Part shown: positions 1 through 7,555 of the stretch, piece after piece
Numbering within the stretch: the first letter of the stretch is position 1
Layout of the letters: each line of letters starts with the position of its first letter
Assembly: GCA_015063285.1 (NCBI GenBank)
Contig: SUST01000004.1
Coordinates: 1 to 64,000, forward strand
DNA length: 64,000 bases
Origin: Thermoplasmata archaeon
GTDB lineage: Archaea; Thermoplasmatota; Thermoplasmata; Methanomassiliicoccales; Methanomethylophilaceae
Reading direction: 5' to 3'
Translations under genes and position numbers: made by a program
Notes under the pieces: generated by a model
The model's database searches: none
Told to the model about the DNA's origin: nothing
The model's input: only the letters and a program-made list of their open reading frames with translations

Positions 1-1460
1 AGGAAGAAGGAATCGGGCTCGGCAAAGGGTCCGCTGACCGTGATATCCTTATCGTTCCTAGCGAACTGGAGCGTTGAGATTGCGAATGGTATCATTTCCG
101 CGAAATCGGACGGGGTTATGTCGTTCTCGCGCATGAAGTCCTTGTATCTGAGGTACAGATTGCGGATTAGAGCATACTGATGTGACAGGACCAGGATCCT
201 GTTGTCCTGGATGTACCTTACGTAATTACCTATGCTGTCATGGATGCCGTCGAAGACCCTGAGTATCTCTCCGCATTCCGGACAGCACCTTATCTTGTGC
301 TGCCTATCAATGTCCAGAGTCCTGATCTTGTTCCTGGATACGCCGCCCCAGTAGACAATCCTGACCTCCTTCTTGAGACGGGACATGGTCCAATCCTCCC
401 AATCGAAATCGGAGAGGTCCCCCGCCATGCGTCCCTTATCGTTGAGGAGATGCTCGTAATCCTCATCCTCATAATCGGCACCTTCGGATTTGAGGCCCGG
501 TATCATGTAATTGAGGAAGTCAAGATCCCAATCAACATCGTCCGGATCCACTTCCGAATAAGCGAGGCCCTGGTGCGTGTAGAGATAGGCGGCGTTATGC
601 CTTATGGACCTGATCTTCTCGTCAGGATGGACCTTCTTGATGATCCATCCCGGATTCATCCTGAGGAACCTGTCGGTATCGATGTATCCGTAGCAGAGAT
701 TGTGGAAATGCGGTGAGTGGAGCCACCTTTCATTCTGCTCCCTCCAAGGATGGAAGACAGTGATGCCTGCGGTCGCGCCGCACATCTGGAGGCATCCGTA
801 GACCCAACCCAGGACCTGCATGTATTCGTCACGCGTTTGCATCAGAGATTTCATCACCTCCTGCGGAGGCGATACGACCCAATGGCCGATATCCCCTACG
901 TATTCGCCTTCGCCCTCATGGAGCTCCTTGTAAGCCAGCAGCATCTCCTCCGCTTTGACGCCCTGCTTGAGGGCCTTGTCGTTGAAGCACTGAGGGCATC
1001 TGGGGGACCAACAATGCAGACGCTTCGCCTGGCAGAAATGCTCCGGGTGGTCGGGACAGCTGGTGTAGACGAGACCGCCGGACCTGGAATGGATCATCCC
1101 GCATCCTTTCCTGAGAGGCCTGTCGGTATCATGACCGGGCATCGTCCAATGCAAATACTCGTGATACACCGGACGGTAGAAGCAATGGTTGCCTTCGGTG
1201 TCGATGAAGCATGTCTTTCCTGCTTGAACATCGCTATAGATGTCCAAAACGGACCTTCCTGTCTGTTGTGCAAGTATAAGGTACTCTATGGCAGGATACT
1301 CTGTACTCTCTATTGGTTCGTTGAGGATATGGGAAACGACCGGATGGGCACGGAGTGCCGCCTGCTCGGCAAGACCCTGCTTCTCAGCGAGTGCGAGATC
1401 CCTGTTGAGGGCACGGAGCCTCACCTCCTCCAATCTGAAGTCGTAATCCTCTATAGACAT
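1..1460 (-). CDS. HUH-type rolling-circle replication initiator (Rep), 3' end beyond window
   Basis: Reading from an ATG at 1460 gives 486 codons without a stop to the left edge, so the gene is truncated by the window. Features in order: a Cys/His cluster at residues 135-158 (C135, C143, C150, C155, C158) that could bind zinc; motif 1-like HWVVSPP at 193-199; an HUH metal-binding motif HFH at 251-253 after Ser-Pro; a candidate catalytic Tyr in NAAYLYTHQG (Y292 or Y294); and a second Cys pair in CCPECG near 392. This arrangement is that of archaeal plasmid and virus Rep proteins, which nick the origin and attach covalently to the 5' end. It lies at the distal end of the accessory array, next to a cluster of inverted repeats. 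No strong Shine-Dalgarno is seen. The family is fairly sure; the exact subfamily is not. Confidence 0.82.
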   Translation of the reverse strand, partial: MSIEDYDFRLEEVRLRALNRDLALAEKQGLAEQAALRAHPVVSHILNEPIESTEYPAIEYLILAQQTGRSVLDIYSDVQAGKTCFIDTEGNHCFYRPVYHEYLHWTMPGHDTDRPLRKGCGMIHSRSGGLVYTSCPDHPEHFCQAKRLHCWSPRCPQCFNDKALKQGVKAEEMLLAYKELHEGEGEYVGDIGHWVVSPPQEVMKSLMQTRDEYMQVLGWVYGCLQMCGATAGITVFHPWREQNERWLHSPHFHNLCYGYIDTDRFLRMNPGWIIKKVHPDEKIRSIRHNAAYLYTHQGLAYSEVDPDDVDWDLDFLNYMIPGLKSEGADYEDEDYEHLLNDKGRMAGDLSDFDWEDWTMSRLKKEVRIVYWGGVSRNKIRTLDIDRQHKIRCCPECGEILRVFDGIHDSIGNYVRYIQDNRILVLSHQYALIRNLYLRYKDFMRENDITPSDFAEMIPFAISTLQFARNDKDITVSGPFAEPDSFF

Positions 1461-1543
1461 GGTATATCGATGGGAGATCGGGTGAGAAGGCTCTCCCGGG
1501 CCTTCATGTGATTGAATGTGAATGCCCTCTGCGGGGCGGTAAG

Positions 1544-1695
1544 CGGCCACTGTGTGGCCGATTGGAAGGCGGCCGGCGGACGCTCGGGGGCTGTCGCCCT
1601 GACCGGCGTCCGCACGGCCTGTTTGTCGCCCGCACACTCGCTTCGCTAAGGCTTGCTCGTGTGCGCGCCGTCCGCTCACGCGTCCGTCGGGCGAC
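1544..1695. promoter_or_regulatory. Cluster of three inverted repeats upstream of rep, candidate replication origin
   Basis: This GC-rich non-coding stretch lies between rep and the next gene. It holds three consecutive inverted repeats: 1544-1560 (7-bp arms, 3-base loop), 1577-1583 with 1606-1612, and 1625-1632 with 1688-1695. The last pair encloses a further stem, 1632-1637 with 1659-1664. Rolling-circle origins commonly lie beside rep and form such hairpins. That this is the nicking site is inference; a terminator or attenuator role is also possible. Confidence 0.45.
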
Positions 1696-1696
1696 A

Positions 1697-2113
1697 TTAT
1701 GGGGATGGTGGCGGGGTTCCCTGGTGGGATACGTCGGCGTTGCCGCCGTGGGGGAACCATCCCCTGCGGGGCTTATCGGCCCGCCCCCTGCCGTCATCCT
1801 TCACGGGATGGGTCAGGTCTTCGATCGCTACGGTCCCGTTCCCCAGCCAGGCGCCGTAGTGCGCCACCCTGTCGAGATGCTGCGATCTTGCCAGGGCGTT
1901 GGACATCATGGTGTTCACGAGACGATTCTTCAGAAGCATCGCCACCGGATGGGATCCGAGACCGTAGGCCTCGTAGAATGTCGACATCCCGAAGTATTCC
2001 GCCGACAACGACGGATCCGCCAGGGAGATCTCCGGCGGGAGAGGTATCTGGGAGGAGACCCTCAGGGATAGCAGCCTGTCCGTCTCCGCATCGGATGTTA
2101 CACGTACGGTCAT
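1697..2113 (-). CDS. Unknown 138-aa protein of the mobile element
   Basis: The ATG at 2113 overlaps the stop of the ATPase gene (ATGA), which fixes the start and implies translational coupling. The first 105 residues look like a folded soluble domain. The tail is rich in Pro, Gly and charged residues and is encoded by DNA that runs into the GC-rich repeat region, ending in TAA at 1697. There is no signal peptide or membrane segment, and I recognise no family. Its place between ATPase and Rep suggests a replication or packaging accessory role, but that is inference only. Confidence 0.6.
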   Translation of the reverse strand: MTVRVTSDAETDRLLSLRVSSQIPLPPEISLADPSLSAEYFGMSTFYEAYGLGSHPVAMLLKNRLVNTMMSNALARSQHLDRVAHYGAWLGNGTVAIEDLTHPVKDDGRGRADKPRRGWFPHGGNADVSHQGTPPPSP

Positions 2114-2724
2114 AGCACCACGTCCCTGAGCATGTGGCTGTTCCTGTACGTCCACCATTCCACTTTCGGAATGGCGATGCACTCGTTGAACCTGGGGAAG
2201 AAGCACCAGGCCCTCGGATCGACATCGGGATGTTCGGAAACAGAGATGTCGATCCAGCGGTTGGCCATAGCCTGCCCTAACCTGAACTCGGGCCTCTCGA
2301 ACTGGAGGTCCTCCTGATGCATCCTCTTGTTCAGGATGATACTGTCCTGACTCCTCACGAACGCGATATCGGTATCGGCCATGTTCTGCGTCGTGATGCA
2401 CACGACGTTGGATTTGTGGGAGATAACGGACAGCCACCCCTGGATGCCTGTGTTCTTGGCGGATCCCCTGGATTGGAAGATCCTGTTGACATCCTCGATC
2501 ACGGTGACCGCACCAACAGGGATATCCTTGGTCCGGGAGACCTTGCGGTATCCCGGGAACATGCTGATGTCGTAATCCAACGGGTCCAGCAAGTAGACTG
2601 GACGGTCCGGCCAGCAATAGGCTATCAGCGAATGCACGCTGCATGATTTCCCCTGCTTACCCGAACCGACGGCTATGATCAGGCCGTGCTCCATGTCCCT
2701 GATGTAATCGATGGCCCTGCTCAT
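2110..2724 (-). CDS. P-loop ATPase, HerA/FtsK- or Zot-like packaging or morphogenesis ATPase
   Basis: A 204-aa protein with Walker A GSGKQGKS at residues 20-27, Walker B VTVIED at 73-78, and a polar beta-strand ITTQN at 110-114, the order found in HerA/FtsK-type ATPases that include viral packaging enzymes and the Zot-like proteins of filamentous viruses. It is short, with a Walker A near the N terminus as in viral members. The start at 2724 is chosen because GGAGGG precedes it by 5 bases; 2766 or 2694 are alternatives. It overlaps the upstream membrane-protein gene by 68 bases in another frame. It probably drives DNA movement during particle assembly or transfer. Confidence 0.72.
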   Translation of the reverse strand: MSRAIDYIRDMEHGLIIAVGSGKQGKSCSVHSLIAYCWPDRPVYLLDPLDYDISMFPGYRKVSRTKDIPVGAVTVIEDVNRIFQSRGSAKNTGIQGWLSVISHKSNVVCITTQNMADTDIAFVRSQDSIILNKRMHQEDLQFERPEFRLGQAMANRWIDISVSEHPDVDPRAWCFFPRFNECIAIPKVEWWTYRNSHMLRDVVL

Positions 2725-3460
2725 CCGATCCCTCCCCCGGTTCCGGATATGTGACCGAATCGTCATGCGCGAAGTCCCTTCCGTTGAGCCCCAGGGTCCC
2801 TGCTATCAGATCCAGCTGATCCTTCAGGCACTTCCTCGCGTAACCGAGACCGATCACATGGGGATGGTCCATGAGCTCGAGGTTCTCCCTCAGGACCTCC
2901 TCTAGCGTGGACCTCCAGTTGTTGTACGTCTGCTCCCTGGTCATGACCTCTATGGAACCCAGTTCATGGATCCAGCTGTATTCGATGATGCCGGATTCGG
3001 TATCGATGTTCTCCGCGAGATACACAGGCATCCCGAGGATACTGTGATACAGCACGTTGTTCCCTGATTGATCGAAGTATCTGAACATCGCATCAGGGAT
3101 GAACACCGCACGGAACATGTGCGATTCCGTATCCACCGATACCACGATCTTCCCGGATGGATGATAGAGCGACCTCACAGTCCAGGAACCCAGCAGCCAT
3201 CCTGCGAAGGGGGCCATCAGGACAGGCCAGTACTCCTCTAGGAGTGCGAGCATCGCATCGGGTTCGAAGACGTAGTAGCAGGCTGCGACAGCAATCACGG
3301 ACAACAGAACGATTCCAATGATGGATAGGATCATCCTGTTCCTCCGACGGCGGTTGAACCTCTCCATCTCCCTCTGACGGTCCTCGGCCTGCTGTTGCAT
3401 CACAGGATTATCCGAGAGGTCTGTTTCCATAGGTCCGTTGGAGATATCCTCAGAAGACAT
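2657..3460 (-). CDS. Two-TM membrane protein of the mobile element
   Basis: A 267-aa protein with an acidic N terminus, an Arg-rich stretch near residue 38, and two hydrophobic segments at about 43-65 and 78-97, followed by a soluble domain of roughly 150 residues. No family is recognised. Its last 22 codons overlap the ATPase gene in a different frame, so this C-terminal tail may be little constrained. Its ATG overlaps the end of the preceding 36-aa gene. A membrane partner of the ATPase is a reasonable inference from the gene order. Confidence 0.65.
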   Translation of the reverse strand: MSSEDISNGPMETDLSDNPVMQQQAEDRQREMERFNRRRRNRMILSIIGIVLLSVIAVAACYYVFEPDAMLALLEEYWPVLMAPFAGWLLGSWTVRSLYHPSGKIVVSVDTESHMFRAVFIPDAMFRYFDQSGNNVLYHSILGMPVYLAENIDTESGIIEYSWIHELGSIEVMTREQTYNNWRSTLEEVLRENLELMDHPHVIGLGYARKCLKDQLDLIAGTLGLNGRDFAHDDSVTYPEPGEGSDEQGHRLHQGHGARPDHSRRFG

Positions 3461-3560
3461 CCTTCACCTCGGTATCCAGCTTCATCCTCCCATGCAGGAA
3501 GGCCTTCCTGAAGAAGACGAAGCCGACGATCAGCATCAGTACTGGTACGAGTATCTGCAC
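3450..3560 (-). CDS. Single-TM miniprotein, 36 aa
   Basis: A short reading frame starting at GTG 3560, preceded by a GGTGAGG-like ribosome-binding site. One membrane segment spans about residues 2-17 and is followed by a basic, then mixed-charge tail. It overlaps the genes on both sides, as is usual in this array. No homologue is recognised. The size and layout recall minor coat proteins of filamentous or pleomorphic viruses, which is inference. Confidence 0.45.
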   Translation of the reverse strand: MQILVPVLMLIVGFVFFRKAFLHGRMKLDTEVKDVF

Positions 3561-3727
3561 ATCCTCACCCCCGAATAGAACAGCATCCCTCCAAGGAATG
3601 ACAGGATGCCTCCGATGCAGAGAAAGCCTATCTCGCCCGGTATCCCCAGAACGTCCGCCAGGTAGGGGGATATCCATGAGGATGCCAGGAACAGGGCGAT
3701 GCCTGCGATCATGCGGAAAGCGTTCAT
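3536..3727 (-). CDS. Two-TM small membrane protein, 63 aa
   Basis: The ATG at 3727 overlaps the stop of the upstream gene and is preceded by GGGAGGG. Two hydrophobic segments (about residues 5-24 and 34-54) are separated by a Pro/Gly-containing turn, and the C terminus is basic and Tyr-rich. No family is recognised. It is a candidate structural membrane protein of the element. Confidence 0.6.
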   Translation of the reverse strand: MNAFRMIAGIALFLASSWISPYLADVLGIPGEIGFLCIGGILSFLGGMLFYSGVRMCRYSYQY

Positions 3728-4017
3728 CTGCGGCCCTCCCTGCAGCTTCCGCATTCGGAGACCTCCGAGTAGAAAGCCAGGTAGATGACGATACACTCGA
3801 GGGCGCAGACCATGAACAGGATGAACCCGGACATCATCCAGAAGACCGTGGGGTCCGTGGGGATGTTGTCTATCACCGCGTTGGCTACGGAGTTGCCTGT
3901 GGAGTCGCTGAGCAGACTACCGAGGGATTCCCCGGTGGCCAAGGTGATGATGAGATCGAGGATGAACGCCGCATTGAGCACTCCGGCCAGAAGAGGCACC
4001 CAGAATCTGAGATTCAT
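3724..4017 (-). CDS. Two-TM small membrane protein, 97 aa
   Basis: The start at 4017 has GGAGGA seven bases upstream and overlaps the previous stop as ATGA. Membrane segments lie at about residues 5-25 and 55-78, with a polar Ser/Asn/Asp-rich loop between them and a Cys/Arg-rich tail. No homologue is recognised. It belongs to a run of four small membrane proteins (36, 63, 97 and 136 aa) with overlapping ends. Confidence 0.62.
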   Translation of the reverse strand: MNLRFWVPLLAGVLNAAFILDLIITLATGESLGSLLSDSTGNSVANAVIDNIPTDPTVFWMMSGFILFMVCALECIVIYLAFYSEVSECGSCREGRR

Positions 4018-4424
4018 AGCTGCTTCCTCCTCCATCTTCCCTCGTAGCCGTCCCAGTAATGGTTCCTGGTGTTCTGCACGATGGGCGTATCGAAGTACTC
4101 CTGCTTCAGACCCAATCTTCCGCGGACGTAGTTGATTATCACCCTTGTTATGATGATCATGAGCACCACGAATCCGAAGATTATCAGGATCTGAGCTGCG
4201 TTCTGGCTTATTCCCAAGGTGGATGCGACCACGTTGGAAGCACCACCGTTGAGGAACAGCCAGGTGAACCCTCCCGCTATCGCGACCTTGAAGGCGTTGC
4301 CCCATGTGAGTATGGTGGCACCGGCGGCCTGGACGGCCTCCCCCGCAACTTTGGAGGAGGCCGCGGAGCCGCCTTTACCGAAGATCTTGGTAAGACCCTT
4401 CACAAGACTGCTCCAGGCGCTCAT
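4014..4424 (-). CDS. Small membrane protein, 136 aa, with basic C-terminal tail
   Basis: An Ala/Gly-rich N-terminal half is followed by hydrophobic segments at about 42-60 and 74-97 and a basic, aromatic C-terminal tail of about 40 residues. The stop overlaps the start of the 97-aa gene. The upstream secreted protein ends two bases before it, so the genes are almost certainly co-transcribed. No family is recognised; a matrix or internal membrane protein role is possible but inferred. Confidence 0.62.
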   Translation of the reverse strand: MSAWSSLVKGLTKIFGKGGSAASSKVAGEAVQAAGATILTWGNAFKVAIAGGFTWLFLNGGASNVVASTLGISQNAAQILIIFGFVVLMIIITRVIINYVRGRLGLKQEYFDTPIVQNTRNHYWDGYEGRWRRKQL

Positions 4425-4426
4425 GG

Positions 4427-5761
4427 TCAGTACCTCCTCCTGGTCATCGCTAGGACGGTCGCCAGGATGATGATCGCAACGATGACGATCGTCAGGATGA
4501 TGTGCTCCTTGACGAAGTCCTCGATCTGTACGATAATATCCTTGCTGTCATCGCTCTCCGCATCCCAGATGGCCTTGACCGTGACGTTGCCGGTGAGCTG
4601 CACCGACTGTCCGGGCTGGTAGGTCAGGAGGCCCAGGGCCCAGCCTGCGAATCTGCAGCCGTCCTTCGTTCCGTCATAGGATGGGAAGGTGAAGGTGCTG
4701 CTGGACTGGATGGTCTGAGCGGCAACGGTCTTCGAGCCTCCGTTGACATCGAATGTCACGGTGATGCTGGAGACGACCGGTGCTGTGCTCCTCCAGACAG
4801 CCTTCAGGACGATGTCCTGGGTTACCGAGATGGACTGTCCGGGCTGGTATGTGGTGCTGTTGTAGGACCATCCGCTGAACTCGTAGCCTGTCCTGGTCCC
4901 GCTGTAGGCGGGGACGGTGAATTCGGTCCCGGAGGCCACGCTCTGAGAGCTGACTGCGACAGAACCGCCGTTCTCATCGAAGGATACCGTACGGTAGACG
5001 ATGGGTGCCGCATTCTCGGTCCAGTGGGCTACAAGAGTGATGTTGCCTGTGACCGGTGTGCTGAACACGTACTTGGCGCTGCCGAGGTACCATCCGTTGA
5101 AGGTGTATCCAGATCTGGTGGGGTCTGCCGGCTGGGTCGTAACTGTGGATCCGGAGTTCACGGTCTGGGTCGTAACTGTGGATCCTCCGTTGGAGTCGAA
5201 GACCACGGAGTATGTGACCGTCGGAGTCTCGTTCTGGGTCCATTTCGCATAGAGCGTCATGGACTTTGTGATGCCTGCGGTCCAATCGACTGCATTCACG
5301 AATGCTGCGTCGTAGAACCATCCTGCGAAGGTGTATCCCGATCTTGTGGGGTCCGCGGGCTTGGCCAGGGTCTGATTGTAGGCCTCCATCTGGATCGGTG
5401 AGATCGATGATCCGCCGTTGGTATCGAAGGAGACCACGGGGAATCCCATGATCTGAACCTTGTAGACTTCCGTTGTGGTGCCCTGGGTGTTGGTTGTCGT
5501 CTGCGTGACGTAGTATGTTCCTGTGCTTGCGTAGGTGTGTCTGGGATTCCACTCGGTGGAATGCTCGGTACCGTCTCCGAAATCCCAGTCGATGGTCTGG
5601 GCCTCGGATCCGTCGAATACGAACTGGAGGGTGTACGAATAGAATTCTCCGTAATCCCTCGTGTACTCCTGGTCAGCGTCCGCCGATGCGGCGAGACCGG
5701 GTACGGCGATTGCCATGAGAGCTATCGCCATTATCGCTATGATTCTGTTATCAAACTGCAT
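4427..5761 (-). CDS. Surface protein with PKD domain, four InlB-type B-repeats and C-terminal TM anchor
   Basis: 444 aa. A signal peptide at about 1-26 is followed by a PKD-like domain (DWDFGDGT near 60) and four tandem B-repeats of about 65 residues, recognisable by FD.NGG, TRSGYTF.GW and a closing KW/HW/VW. The C terminus has a TM helix and a TRRRY tail, so most of the protein should lie outside the cell or virion. B-repeats of this Listeria-Bacteroides type occur in adhesins and are common in gut archaea. The ATG at 5761 lies inside the last codons of the upstream gene, which also supply a GGAGGGG ribosome-binding site. A spike or receptor-binding role is inferred. Confidence 0.8.
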   Translation of the reverse strand: MQFDNRIIAIMAIALMAIAVPGLAASADADQEYTRDYGEFYSYTLQFVFDGSEAQTIDWDFGDGTEHSTEWNPRHTYASTGTYYVTQTTTNTQGTTTEVYKVQIMGFPVVSFDTNGGSSISPIQMEAYNQTLAKPADPTRSGYTFAGWFYDAAFVNAVDWTAGITKSMTLYAKWTQNETPTVTYSVVFDSNGGSTVTTQTVNSGSTVTTQPADPTRSGYTFNGWYLGSAKYVFSTPVTGNITLVAHWTENAAPIVYRTVSFDENGGSVAVSSQSVASGTEFTVPAYSGTRTGYEFSGWSYNSTTYQPGQSISVTQDIVLKAVWRSTAPVVSSITVTFDVNGGSKTVAAQTIQSSSTFTFPSYDGTKDGCRFAGWALGLLTYQPGQSVQLTGNVTVKAIWDAESDDSKDIIVQIEDFVKEHIILTIVIVAIIILATVLAMTRRRY

Positions 5762-7550
5762 AGATGATCGCCCCTCCTGTGGGGTTGGAATCGAATGTCA
5801 GTGCCGACAGGACGGTGACCGTGAAGGTCTTGGTCGCCGAGGTGTAGCCCGACTTCGAGAATGTGAGGGTGATGGTGTAGTCACCCGCGGTCGAAGGTGT
5901 TCCGGATACGTTGGTCCCGTTGGCAGTCAGCCAGGAGGCTCCGCTGATAGTGACGGAGCATCCGCTGACGCTGACGGTGGGCTTGAAGGCCCATGTTGTT
6001 CCCACGATGCCGTAGGAATCAGGGGTTCCGGTGACGGTGATGGTGTTGGTCTGCCATACGGCGTACAGCGCGGTGGTACCGTAGCTGAAGGTGTACGAGC
6101 TTCCTGCGGAGTAGGATGCGCTGGAAGCGGAGCTGCTGGTGCTCCATCCGAGGAAGGTGTATCCCGATCTGGTCGGTGTCGTGGAGGACAGCGTGATCGA
6201 CTTGGACGTCGATGTGCTCGTGGCCGTGGTGCTGCTCGGGGCACCGGATCCGCCGTTGGCGTTGTACGATATGGTGAAGCTGTAGGTGTAGGTGGTCGTC
6301 GACGTCATCTGGGTCGCAGGATAGTAGCTCTTGGACCCGGTGATCGTGACCGAATCACCCAAACTGGTACCGTACAGTGAGGTCGCCATGTTGTAGTTGC
6401 TTGAGGTGTAGGTGGTGGTGTATGTGTAATCGGTACCGCTCCCGCTCTCGCTTGATTTACCGTACCAGTCGATGTCGAAGGATTCTCCCGAGACCACCGT
6501 GTAGGTGTGGCTGGAAGAGGTGTACTTGGAGGTATCGGAACCTCCGACCCACTTGAACGAATCCCAGTTGCCCTTGTAGACGGTGATGCTGTAGGATGTT
6601 ACCTGCTTCTGCCATACGGCGTAGAGGGTCTTCGACCCGTTGTAGGTGACGCTGATCGAGCTTCCGCCGGAATAGGAAGCGGTGGATGCCGATGACGACG
6701 TTGACCATCCGAGGAAGGTGTAGCCCGACCTGGTCGGTGCCGTTGAGGAGATTGTGAAGCTGTGGCTGCTGGTGCTCGAACCGGTGTAGGATTGGGTGCT
6801 GGGTGCGCCGGATCCGCCGTTGGCGTCGTAGTACAGATAACAGGTGTACAATGTGGTTGCCGCTGTCCTAGTGAACGTACAGGTTATTGTTTTGTTGGCG
6901 GTGATCGTTCCGGATGTGGAGGACCATGAACCGAACTCATACGTATACGAGGACGTAGCCGTCTTTGGAGTGGGGGTTATTGTGTACAGGGTTGTGGACC
7001 CGGATTTGAACACCAGGCTGTTGCCGCTCTTGGAGTATGTGGTACCAGAGGGGACGAATATGCTGGTCTTGTTAAGAGAACCGTAAGAGGATCCCGAGGA
7101 GATCGAGAAGGTCACGGTGTAATTGGTGGTCGATGCCGCCTTGACGGTCACACCGTAGAGGAGGTCCTCGAGCTCGTCCACGCCTCCCTCGTCCATGATG
7201 ACCAGGCGCATATAGTACTTGCCTGGTGATAGTGTTGATTTGGCAGTCAGCTCAAGACCGTGGACAGAGGGCTCGAGATCGTATTGCGAATAGTTTACCC
7301 AGCTACCCCATGTGGTGCTCGTGGCCAAACCACAGGTATAGTTGCCGCCTGCAGCCTGGATCAGATCCCACCAGTCCTCATGGAGATCGTCGACCCAGTA
7401 GAAGGTCTTGGTCTGGCCCACGTTGATGGTGAGGTCATCCTCCACGAGATCATACGCATCGGAATCGTCCGAATCATGGATCATGACGCAGGCCGAGGCC
7501 ATGAGTATGGCCAAGGCCGCGAACATGAGCATTCTCATTTCGCAGTTCAT
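5751..7550 (-). CDS. Secreted Ser/Thr-rich protein with two InlB-type B-repeats and octapeptide GGAIIYAV C terminus
   Basis: About 599 aa. A signal peptide lies at the N terminus; the ATG at 7550 is preferred over an in-frame GTG at 7559. There are two clear B-repeats, each with NANGG or DANGG and TRSGYTFLGWSTSSS, in a very Ser/Thr/Tyr-rich context, then a putative-Ig-like domain near the C terminus. There is no C-terminal TM helix; the protein ends in PTGGAIIYAV, shared with the neighbouring 491-aa protein. It probably sits on the surface through partner proteins. Adhesin or spike function is inference. Confidence 0.78.
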   Translation of the reverse strand: MNCEMRMLMFAALAILMASACVMIHDSDDSDAYDLVEDDLTINVGQTKTFYWVDDLHEDWWDLIQAAGGNYTCGLATSTTWGSWVNYSQYDLEPSVHGLELTAKSTLSPGKYYMRLVIMDEGGVDELEDLLYGVTVKAASTTNYTVTFSISSGSSYGSLNKTSIFVPSGTTYSKSGNSLVFKSGSTTLYTITPTPKTATSSYTYEFGSWSSTSGTITANKTITCTFTRTAATTLYTCYLYYDANGGSGAPSTQSYTGSSTSSHSFTISSTAPTRSGYTFLGWSTSSSASTASYSGGSSISVTYNGSKTLYAVWQKQVTSYSITVYKGNWDSFKWVGGSDTSKYTSSSHTYTVVSGESFDIDWYGKSSESGSGTDYTYTTTYTSSNYNMATSLYGTSLGDSVTITGSKSYYPATQMTSTTTYTYSFTISYNANGGSGAPSSTTATSTSTSKSITLSSTTPTRSGYTFLGWSTSSSASSASYSAGSSYTFSYGTTALYAVWQTNTITVTGTPDSYGIVGTTWAFKPTVSVSGCSVTISGASWLTANGTNVSGTPSTAGDYTITLTFSKSGYTSATKTFTVTVLSALTFDSNPTGGAIIYAV

Positions 7551-7555
7551 ATCTA

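Noticed and set aside
240-1511. Two long plus-strand reading frames
   Set aside because: They are mirror images of the minus-strand rep gene, whose motifs and codon use are convincing; the plus-strand products show no family features.
4502-5401. Plus-strand frame of 299 codons
   Set aside because: Shadow of the repeat-rich minus-strand surface protein; the product is low-complexity and has no start signals.
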